Below, one piece after another: positions 14,961 through 21,273 of a stretch of 22,739 bases of DNA (position 1 is its first letter; every line of letters begins with the position of its first letter). The DNA is taken from assembly GCA_964595945.1 (NCBI GenBank), contig CAZQSL010000053.1:1-22739 (forward strand), in the 5' to 3' direction. The position numbers were made by a program, and so were the translations under genes. This DNA comes from CAZQSL01 sp964595945 (GTDB lineage Bacteria; UBP15; UBA6099; JAJRTR01). The notes beneath the pieces are model-generated. The model was not told where the DNA came from. It ran no database searches and saw only the letters and a program-made list of their open reading frames with translations.

Positions 14961-15080
14961 TCCTGATGCCGGCTGACCGGCTGCCGTCGCGACTCCGTTC
15001 GCGAGTGCGCCCTATCATTCATCAGGATACACACGCCCTGTCGCTCCCCAATCACCAGGTACTGAAAGGATACCCAGGCC

Positions 15081-15440
15081 ATGGACAGCTTCATCAGACA
15101 AAAACTCGACAACTCCATCTCGGAACGCAAAAAATACCACAACCCGCTCCTGAATAACTGTGCCACCTATCCGCCATTTCTCCAACTCGAACAAAACGCC
15201 TTTGCCCCAGGCGCGCTCGACAAAAAAACAAAAGAACTCATGGCCCTCTCTATCTCCATCGTAACAAAATGCGAACCCTGCATCGAATGGCACACCGCCC
15301 AGGCACTCCTCTCCGGCGCCACCGATCCCGAAGTCTACGAAACCATCGACGTCGCCATCGAAATGGGCGGCGGCCCCGCAGCCGCTTATGCCCGCTACGC
15401 GCTCCACTCACTCGAATATCACAGGGAAAACAGAAAATAA
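15081..15440 (+). CDS. AhpD-like carboxymuconolactone-decarboxylase-family protein
   Basis: The 119-residue product has the AhpD signature C64-E-P-C67-x3-H71 (TKCEPCIEWH) preceded by the helix KELMALSISIV and followed by a Gly/Ala-rich helix (VAIEMGGGPAAAYARYAL). In AhpD the Cys pair acts as a thiol redox centre in peroxide reduction, with the His as part of the proton relay; many relatives have unknown roles. Length fits the single-domain class (about 110-120). AAGGAT lies 10 bases before the ATG. The pyrimidine-dimer glycosylase gene starts 13 bases after its stop, so the two are probably cotranscribed. No ahpC is visible. Confidence 0.88.
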   Translation: MDSFIRQKLDNSISERKKYHNPLLNNCATYPPFLQLEQNAFAPGALDKKTKELMALSISIVTKCEPCIEWHTAQALLSGATDPEVYETIDVAIEMGGGPAAAYARYALHSLEYHRENRK

Positions 15441-15453
15441 CAACACACCAGCC

Positions 15454-15885
15454 ATGCGCATCTGGACTCTGCACCCGCATTACCTCGACACACAGGGCCT
15501 GCTCGCACTGTGGCGCGAAACCCTGCTCGCCAAAAAAGTGCTCGAAGGCAACACTCGCGGCTATACCCGTCACCCGCAGCTCATCCGATTCCGCGCCCAC
15601 GCCGCACCCCTCGACGCCATCAGTTTTTACCTCCACCACATCCACGCCGAAGCCACCACTCGCAACTACAGATTCGACGACACAAAAATCCCCCCATTCC
15701 CCAAAAGCACCCCTCTCATCACCGCCACCACCGGACAGCTCGCATACGAAATGCAGCACCTCGCCAACAAGCTCGCCCACCGTTCGCCCACCCACCACAC
15801 TCTACTCCAGCCACCCGCACACATCACACCGCACCCTCTTTTCGCCATCGTCCCCGGCCCTCTCGCCCCGTGGGAAATTATCTGA
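15454..15885 (+). CDS. Pyrimidine-dimer DNA glycosylase / endonuclease V-like protein
   Basis: The 143-residue product starts MRIWTLHPHYLDTQGLLALW followed by RETLLAKKVLEGNTRGYTRH and PQLIRF, the pattern of bacterial Pyr_excise-family proteins that cut DNA beside UV-made pyrimidine dimers. Later conserved blocks are YLHHIHAEATTRNYRFDDTKI and GQLAYEMQHLANKL. The frame extends upstream into the AhpD-like gene, but the homology begins at the ATG at 15454. No Shine-Dalgarno is visible, so translation may be coupled to the AhpD-like gene 13 bases upstream. The last 25 residues are rich in Pro and His and less conserved. Pairing of a thiol redox protein with a DNA repair enzyme suggests a stress link but may be chance. 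Confidence 0.85.
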   Translation: MRIWTLHPHYLDTQGLLALWRETLLAKKVLEGNTRGYTRHPQLIRFRAHAAPLDAISFYLHHIHAEATTRNYRFDDTKIPPFPKSTPLITATTGQLAYEMQHLANKLAHRSPTHHTLLQPPAHITPHPLFAIVPGPLAPWEII

Positions 15886-16000
15886 CTCGACACACCTTCA
15901 TCTCATCAAACAAACACTGGCAAAACACCCCTTTTTGCTATAAGATAAACACGTCGCGGACACACTCCGTCGCATCATCAACTACAATGAGGCAAACATC

Positions 16001-16930
16001 ATGAAATTATTGAAACCCCTGCTACTCGCCATCCTCGCCATCACCATCACGGCAGCCACATCGTCCATCGCATCCGCCACCTACCAGGTCAAAATCGAAA
16101 AAGACATCACCTTCGCCACCCACGGCGACAACCCCCTCAAAGCCATCCTCTACCAGCCCATCGACGCGCCAGCCCCCTCCCCCGCCATCCTGTTCATCCA
16201 CGGCGGCGGATTCATGGCCGGAGACATCAACGACGCCGTCTACCAGCCCTTCCTCTCATACTTCGCACAACACGGATACACCGTCCTCTCCATCAACTAC
16301 CGCCTGCTCGACAAGGGCGGCATATTCCCCAACAATGTCAAAGACGTCAAATGCGGCCTCGCATGGTTCAAAAACAACGCCTCACGCCTCGGCGTCGACA
16401 CATCCCGCATCGCCGTCATGGGCGAATCCGCCGGCGGCCACCTCGCCGCAATGCTCGCTCTCACCCCTGCCGAAGCCTTCTTCGCTCCAGACTGCGAAGC
16501 GGCAACCACCGCCGACCTCTCCGTCAAGGCCGCCGTACTCTACTACTCCCCCTTCAACTTCGATTCTATCACAAAGACCAAAGCCGGCATCGCCCCTGTC
16601 CTCGAAGTCACCATGAAAAGCTTCAAAAGATTTCCCAACAAGGCCGCCTTCGCCGAATACAAGCGCGTCAACTCGCCCATCACCTACGTCAACAACGCAC
16701 CCCCCATCATCATCCAGACCGCCGACCCGGACAGCCTCGTCCCCACACAGCAGGCTTTCGAAATGGAAGCAGCACTCAAAGCCGCCGGCAAAACCGTCAC
16801 ACACAAAGTCTACACCGGCCCCGGCATGGACCACGCATTCATGCTCATGCACCCCGAAACCGACGCCGCCAAAGCCGCACTCAAAGACTCCCTCGACTTC
16901 CTCGACAAACACCTCGGCGTCACACGCTGA
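16001..16930 (+). CDS. Secreted alpha/beta hydrolase (esterase/lipase, HGGG type), copy 1
   Basis: The 309-residue product has a signal peptide (about 1-26, ending SIASA). The esterase fold shows the oxyanion-hole motif HGGGF (67-71), the nucleophile elbow GESAGG (S143), the acid in DPDSLVP (D244) and the catalytic His in MDHAF (H278). This is the BD-FAE/hormone-sensitive-lipase-like type that cleaves carboxyl esters, often acetyl or feruloyl groups of polysaccharides; the true substrate is unknown. C118 and C165 occur in both copies and may form a disulfide outside the cytoplasm. The ATG has GAGG 8 bases upstream. A possible promoter -10, TATAAG, lies at 15939-15944. The second copy follows after 26 bases. 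Confidence 0.9.
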   Translation: MKLLKPLLLAILAITITAATSSIASATYQVKIEKDITFATHGDNPLKAILYQPIDAPAPSPAILFIHGGGFMAGDINDAVYQPFLSYFAQHGYTVLSINYRLLDKGGIFPNNVKDVKCGLAWFKNNASRLGVDTSRIAVMGESAGGHLAAMLALTPAEAFFAPDCEAATTADLSVKAAVLYYSPFNFDSITKTKAGIAPVLEVTMKSFKRFPNKAAFAEYKRVNSPITYVNNAPPIIIQTADPDSLVPTQQAFEMEAALKAAGKTVTHKVYTGPGMDHAFMLMHPETDAAKAALKDSLDFLDKHLGVTR

Positions 16931-16956
16931 CACCATCGGAACAGGATAACCACACC

Positions 16957-17880
16957 ATGAATAAACTGCTCCTGACAGTCATCTCTATCCTCGCTCTCGC
17001 AATATCCTCCACAGCGTTCGCCTATGACTCCGGCCCCTACAACGTCACTGTCGAAAATAGCATCACCGTCGACACCAACGACGGCACGCGCATCTATGGC
17101 GACCTCTACAAGCCCACTGACGCTCCCGGCCTCCGGCCTGCGATCATGTTCTTCCACGGCGGCGGATTTGTCGGCGGCACACCATCCTACCCCGAACTCG
17201 TTCCCATCCTCAAATACTACGCCTCTCACGGTTACGTCGTCTTCTCAGGCTATTATCGACTGCTCGGCGAAGGCGGCATATTCCCCAACAATGTCAAAGA
17301 CGCCAAATGCGGCATGGCCTGGCTCCGCCGAAATGCCGCGCCGCTCGGGATCGACCCCGCACGCATCGCCGTCATGGGCGAATCCGCAGGAGCCTACATC
17401 GCCTCCATGGTAGCATACACTCCAGGCGACCCCTACTTCCAGCCCACCTGCCCCGTCGCCAATGGCATCGACTCTTCCGCCCAGGCCGCTGTCCTCTTCT
17501 ACACCCCAGCCGACTTCCTCACCGTCAACGCTGCCCGCAAGGGCATCCCGGCCATGCTCGAACTCGAAATCCGCAACCGCGTAAAATTCAAAACCAAAGC
17601 CGAAATGAACGAATACAAACGCAAAAACTCACCTGTCAACCATGCACACAACGCACCGCCAACCATCCTGCTCAACACCGATCCCGACACCACCCTCCCC
17701 TCATCCCAGAGCAACGAACTCGAAGCCGCTCTCACTGCCGCCGGCAAAACCGTCCTCCGCAAAACCTATTCCGGCCCAGGCCTCGACCACGGGTTCATCC
17801 TCTACTCGCCAGACTCCGGCGAATCTCGTGACGCTCTGAAATCCGCTCTCGATTTCCTCGACAAATATCTCGTGAAATAG
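16957..17880 (+). CDS. Secreted alpha/beta hydrolase (esterase/lipase, HGGG type), copy 2
   Basis: The 307-residue product is a paralogue of the gene directly upstream. Signal peptide about 1-22 (ending TAFA). HGGGF (67-71), GESAGA (S143), DPDTTLP (D244) and LDHGF (H278) fall at exactly the same residue numbers as in copy 1, and long blocks are nearly identical (GGIFPNNVKDAKCGMAW; RIAVMGESAG), so this is a tandem duplication without internal gaps. The residue after the elbow changes from Gly-His to Ala-Tyr, and the segment after S143 differs, which may alter substrate choice. ATG at 16957 has AGGAT about 10 bases upstream; the frame is open further upstream only because it shadows copy 1. A strong terminator follows. 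Confidence 0.9.
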   Translation: MNKLLLTVISILALAISSTAFAYDSGPYNVTVENSITVDTNDGTRIYGDLYKPTDAPGLRPAIMFFHGGGFVGGTPSYPELVPILKYYASHGYVVFSGYYRLLGEGGIFPNNVKDAKCGMAWLRRNAAPLGIDPARIAVMGESAGAYIASMVAYTPGDPYFQPTCPVANGIDSSAQAAVLFYTPADFLTVNAARKGIPAMLELEIRNRVKFKTKAEMNEYKRKNSPVNHAHNAPPTILLNTDPDTTLPSSQSNELEAALTAAGKTVLRKTYSGPGLDHGFILYSPDSGESRDALKSALDFLDKYLVK

Positions 17881-17921
17881 ATACCCACGGGCTTACGCTC
17901 CTTTTGGATAATGCTCCATAC

Positions 17922-17953
17922 AAAACGCCTCCCCGGACAGGGAGGCGTTTTTT
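17922..17953. terminator. Bidirectional terminator between the hydrolase and transketolase genes
   Basis: A 12-bp stem AAAACGCCTCCC / GGGAGGCGTTTT with a 6-base loop CGGACA is flanked by A on the left and T on the right (six T in all), so it can work on both strands. It sits between convergent genes ending at 17880 (plus) and 17994 (minus). Confidence 0.92.
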
Positions 17954-17993
17954 GGGTTGCGTGTGTATTGCGAAAACCTGATAAGCGCGGGGA

Positions 17994-19004
17994 TCAGTCG
18001 TCGTCGTCGTCGAAATCGTCGTCGTCTTCGACTTCGAGTGCGAGATTTTCGCAGATCTGTTCGTAGATGCCGTCGGAATTGATCCTGTAGTGGGCATAGA
18101 GGTCTTCGGGATATCCGATGATGGAGAAGCAGTCGGGGATGCCGATGCGTTTGAATTTTTTGAGTCTGACGCCGGATTCGGCGATGACTTCGGCGACTGC
18201 GCCGCCGAGGCCGCCGATGATGTTGTGCTCTTCGGCGGTGTAGATTTTGCCGGTTTCTTCGGCTGCCTTGATGATGGCTTCGACGTCGAGGGGTTTGATG
18301 GTGTGCATGTTGACGACGCGGGCATTGATGCCCTGTTCGGCCTTGAGTCTGTCGGCAGCTTCGAGCGACTGTTTGACGCACATGCCGCAGGCGATGATGG
18401 TGAGGTCGGAGCCTTCGCGCATGGTGATGGCTTTGCCGAATTCGTACGTGTAGTCGGCGTTGTCATAGGCGGGGGGTTCGAAGCCGCGGCCGATGCGCAT
18501 GTAGAGAGGGCCCTGGTGGTCGAGGGACTGTTCGATGATCTTGGCGGTTTCGATGCCGTCTGCGGGTACGATGACGGTCATGTTGGCAAAGCTGCGCATG
18601 ATGGCGAGGTCTTCGGTGGCGTGGTGGGTGGTGCCGCCGTTGCCCATGGCGAGGCCGGAGTGAGTGCCGATGATCTTGACGTTGAGTTTCGGGTAGCAGA
18701 GGTCGGTGCGGACCTGTTCGCAGGCGCGCATGGAGGCAAAGCAGGCGAAGGTGCTGAGGTAAGGTTTTTTGCCGGTGAGGGCGAGACCGGCAGCGACGCC
18801 GATCATGTTTTGTTCGGCGATGCCGACGTTGAATGATCTTTCGGGGAATTCCTTGAAGAAAACGCCGACTTTCGTGGATTTTCCAAGGTCGGCAGTGAGG
18901 CATACTACGTCAGGGTCTTTCTTGCCGAGTTCGACAAGAAATTTGCCGTAGATCTCTGCCTGAGTCAGGGAGCTGACATCATCGATGGTATATGAAAGTC
19001 CCAT
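17994..19004 (-). CDS. Transketolase, C-terminal subunit (split type)
   Basis: This subunit carries the pyrimidine-binding and C-terminal domains of a two-gene transketolase, which moves two-carbon units between sugar phosphates with thiamine diphosphate. The 336-residue product shows FNVGIAEQNMIGVAAGLA with the catalytic Glu (E64), TFACFASMRACEQVRTDLCY, GTHSGLAMGNGGTTHHATED and the C-terminal block YTAEEHNIIGGLGGAVAEV. Split transketolases have about 310 residues here; the extra length is an acidic tail, DDDDFDDDDD, at the very end. The ribosome site is AAAGGAGG about 7 bases before ATG. The N-terminal subunit is directly upstream (82-base gap). DXP synthase or another thiamine enzyme of this group is an alternative, but gene split and motifs favour transketolase. 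Confidence 0.9.
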   Translation of the reverse strand: MGLSYTIDDVSSLTQAEIYGKFLVELGKKDPDVVCLTADLGKSTKVGVFFKEFPERSFNVGIAEQNMIGVAAGLALTGKKPYLSTFACFASMRACEQVRTDLCYPKLNVKIIGTHSGLAMGNGGTTHHATEDLAIMRSFANMTVIVPADGIETAKIIEQSLDHQGPLYMRIGRGFEPPAYDNADYTYEFGKAITMREGSDLTIIACGMCVKQSLEAADRLKAEQGINARVVNMHTIKPLDVEAIIKAAEETGKIYTAEEHNIIGGLGGAVAEVIAESGVRLKKFKRIGIPDCFSIIGYPEDLYAHYRINSDGIYEQICENLALEVEDDDDFDDDDD

Positions 19005-19086
19005 ATCGGGCCTCCTTTGTGTGGTCTTGTTGGTCTTAGCCGCCCGGCGTGCCGGGGGGAGGGCATCGCGGAGGATGCGCAGTGTG

Positions 19087-19938
19087 TTATTTGCGAAGCT
19101 TTTCGATGTCGGCGATAGCTGTTTTTTCGCTTGCTTCGTCGAGGCCGCCGTAGTGCCATCCGCTGATGTTTTCCATGAAGGAGACGCCGCGGCCCTTGAT
19201 CGTGTTGCAGATGATCATGGTGGGTTTGTCGCTGGTAGGGGCGGGGAGGTTTTCGAATGTGTCGATGAGGGCGTTGAAGTCGTGGCCGTCGATGACCTTG
19301 GTATCCCAGCCGAAGGCTTTCCACTTGTCTTCGAAGGGTTCGACTTCCATGATTTCGGAGACCGGGCCGTCGATCATGAGTCTGTTGCGGTCGACGATGC
19401 CGATGATGTTGCCGAGTTTGAAGTGCGCGGCTGCCATGGCGCCTTCCCAGACGGTGCCTTCGTTGCATTCGCCGTCGCCCATGAGGCAGTAGGTGCGCCA
19501 TGAGGCCTTGTTGAGGCGTGCGCCGAGGGCGAGGCCGACGCTGATGGGCAGCCCGTGGCCGAGTGAGCCTGTGCTCATGTCGATGCCGGGGACTTTGCGC
19601 ATGTCGGGGTGCATGCCGAATTTGCTTTTGTACTGGTTGAAGTCGGCCATGATTGATTCTTCATAGTAGCCTACTTCCGAGAGTACTGGGCAGATGCCTA
19701 CTCCGCCGTGGCCTTTGCTGAGGATGAATCTGTCGCGGTCGGGTTTGTCAGGATTTTTTGGATCGATGTCGAGAATGTGGTAGTAGAGAGTGAGCAGAAT
19801 GTCTGTCATCGACAGTCCGCCTCCGCAATGGCCACCACCCGCAGTGACTACGAGTTGTATGATTTTTTTGCGGACATCTACTGATTTGCCGTTGAGAAAT
19901 GCCACAAGTTCATCCCTCGTCTTGTAGTTGTGTAGCAT
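19087..19938 (-). CDS. Transketolase, N-terminal subunit (split type)
   Basis: This is the thiamine-diphosphate (pyrophosphate-binding) half. The 283-residue product has the TPP motif GDGECNEG (G154-D155-G156) followed 29 residues later by the Asn of DRNRLMIDGP, the substrate/TPP histidines in GGGHCGGGLSM and SKGHGGVG, and STGSLGHGLPISVGLALGAR. Length fits split-type N subunits (about 270-285). An in-frame ATG at 19959 adds seven residues, but GGGGAGG lies 9 bases before the ATG at 19938, so that start is preferred. The gene for the C-terminal subunit follows. A small ORF lies upstream on the same strand and probably shares its promoter. Confidence 0.92.
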   Translation of the reverse strand: MLHNYKTRDELVAFLNGKSVDVRKKIIQLVVTAGGGHCGGGLSMTDILLTLYYHILDIDPKNPDKPDRDRFILSKGHGGVGICPVLSEVGYYEESIMADFNQYKSKFGMHPDMRKVPGIDMSTGSLGHGLPISVGLALGARLNKASWRTYCLMGDGECNEGTVWEGAMAAAHFKLGNIIGIVDRNRLMIDGPVSEIMEVEPFEDKWKAFGWDTKVIDGHDFNALIDTFENLPAPTSDKPTMIICNTIKGRGVSFMENISGWHYGGLDEASEKTAIADIEKLRK

Positions 19939-20052
19939 TACCCGGGACCTCCCCTTCATAAATTTATTTGCAGAAATATTTCCACCCGGTTTGGATGATG
20001 CCGAAATAGTCGGAGCGACTGGTTCAGTACAGCAGACCGGAGTGTTATAAGG

Positions 20053-20292
20053 CTACGCTGGCAAAGCCGTATTCTGTGCGGAATGATGTGTGGGTTGTTT
20101 ATGTTGAAATTGGAGTGTTGTCTTGATAACCGCGGTATTTCGTGTTTCAGCCACTATTGCGAAAGAGCTGATCTGCGCCAGGAGGGCGGCATATATTTCT
20201 TCGTTCCTTTGAAAAAATTTACCCATGATATTCTCCTTGATTTTCACCTGCGCCGGATTTTCAGCCGGACATTCAGGAATCGGGGCGGGCAT
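20053..20292 (-). CDS. Small ORF of unknown function upstream of the transketolase genes
   Basis: Two in-frame starts are supported by ribosome sites: ATG at 20292 (AAGGGGGGAG just upstream; 79 residues) and ATG at 20226 (AAGGAG with 8 bases spacing; 57 residues, MGKFFQRNEEIYAALLAQIS...). The N-terminal part of the short form is a plausible amphipathic helix; the C-terminal part (QFQHKQPTHHSAQNTALPA) is polar and low in structure. I recognise no family. It follows a strong promoter, and its stop is 114 bases before the transketolase start. It may be a real small protein or a leader peptide. Only the signals, not homology, support it. Confidence 0.4.
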   Translation of the reverse strand: MPAPIPECPAENPAQVKIKENIMGKFFQRNEEIYAALLAQISSFAIVAETRNTAVIKTTLQFQHKQPTHHSAQNTALPA

Positions 20293-20314
20293 GTCTCCCC
20301 CCTTAGCATACACC

Positions 20315-20343
20315 ATCATAATCAAGCATTTCGTTTGTGTAAA
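20315..20343 (-). promoter_or_regulatory. Strong sigma70-type promoter for the small ORF and transketolase genes
   Basis: On the minus strand TTTACA (20343-20338), a 17-base spacer and TATGAT (20320-20315). Both hexamers are one or two bases from consensus. Predicted transcription start is near 20308, which leaves a leader of only about 15 bases before the first ATG at 20292. Confidence 0.65.
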
Positions 20344-20402
20344 GACTAAAGATAAAGAATAAGTTTTATGATAGGCCCATAAAAAAGTGCTGCTGCTCCT
20401 TA

Positions 20403-21230
20403 TTGCGAGCGGCTTGGTATAAAATAGAAATACTGGCCAGTGCCGGAAAACGGGGACAGATGCTGTATGGCGGCAAGAAAAAATCACTTGTCATCGCCGA
20501 TGTGCTGCGCACCGGAGAAAAGCTCAGCACGCGTGATGAAGAGGTGCACGAATACGGCTTCCCCGGACTCCAGCTCGCCGTGAGCGCCCTGCCCGCCGAT
20601 GTCTTCGGCGGCGATATCCACGGCGTCGTCAGTCTCACAGGCGGCATCACGGCGGTATTCATCGGCGATGTCTCCGGCCACGATTTCGAGGCGACCATCA
20701 TCGCCACCGATGTCATCCAATATATTGAGGACAATTCCGACGAACTTCTCTATCCCCGAGCGTTTTTCCAGAAATTCAACCGCAAGCAGTATTTTCGCAT
20801 GATCATGGCCCGACGTTTTCTCACCATGGCAATCTGTGTCATCAATGTGGCCCATGACCGTGTGACCTACAGTAGTGCCGGCCACCCCTTTTCGCTGCTG
20901 ATCCGCTCGGACGGGACGAGCTGTCTCGAAATGGGTCAGAACATGCTGCCTGTCGGCATAGAGAAACACCTCCATTTTTACAGCGAGGATTACCCTTTTT
21001 CGCGGGGTGACCGCGTTGTGATGTTCACCGATGGCATCGTGGGGGCGCGCAACGGCGAAAAAAAGGAATTCGGCCCCGCAGGCGTACTCGTCGCGGCTGG
21101 CGAGTCGGGGCTTGACGCGGGGACGTCTGTCAGAAGGATTCTCCACGCGAATACGGAATTCGCAAATACTTCTGAAAACCGCAATGAAGAGCTCGATGAC
21201 CGGACGATCATCTGTGGGAAACACCTGTAA
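20403..21230 (+). CDS. SpoIIE/RsbU-type PP2C serine phosphatase
   Basis: The product is 275 residues from the TTG at 20403, or 256 from the ATG at 20460. TATAAA at 20418-20423 would place the transcription start after the TTG, so 20460 may be the true start. The PP2C-SpoIIE domain covers residues about 55-272 (TTG numbering). Metal-site motifs are FGGD (D71), IGDVSGHD (D89), SSAGHPFSLL, RGDRVVMFTDGI (D210) and ELDDRTII (D265/D266). Family members dephosphorylate anti-anti-sigma factors or similar STAS proteins in partner-switching. Here no receiver, PAS or HAMP domain is attached, and no STAS or RsbW-like kinase gene is nearby. The usual GHG is changed to GHD. The flippase-like gene starts 43 bases after its stop. 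Confidence 0.85.
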   Translation: MRAAWYKIEILASAGKRGQMLYGGKKKSLVIADVLRTGEKLSTRDEEVHEYGFPGLQLAVSALPADVFGGDIHGVVSLTGGITAVFIGDVSGHDFEATIIATDVIQYIEDNSDELLYPRAFFQKFNRKQYFRMIMARRFLTMAICVINVAHDRVTYSSAGHPFSLLIRSDGTSCLEMGQNMLPVGIEKHLHFYSEDYPFSRGDRVVMFTDGIVGARNGEKKEFGPAGVLVAAGESGLDAGTSVRRILHANTEFANTSENRNEELDDRTIICGKHL

Positions 21231-21273
21231 ACAGGATTAGTTTCGCAATATCGAAATATATAAAAGGCGCTTT

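Noticed and set aside
15269..16004. Overlapping plus-strand ORFs rich in Pro, His, Ser and Arg
   Set aside because: They are shadows of the AhpD-like and glycosylase genes in C/A-rich sequence.
16351..16956. Extension of the second hydrolase back to 16351 (509 codons)
   Set aside because: The added part is an Arg/His-rich out-of-frame shadow of copy 1; the signal peptide begins at 16957.
19939..20052. Thiamine (TPP) riboswitch before the thiamine-dependent transketolase
   Set aside because: The conserved CTGAGA and ACC...TGATCTGG elements are not present.
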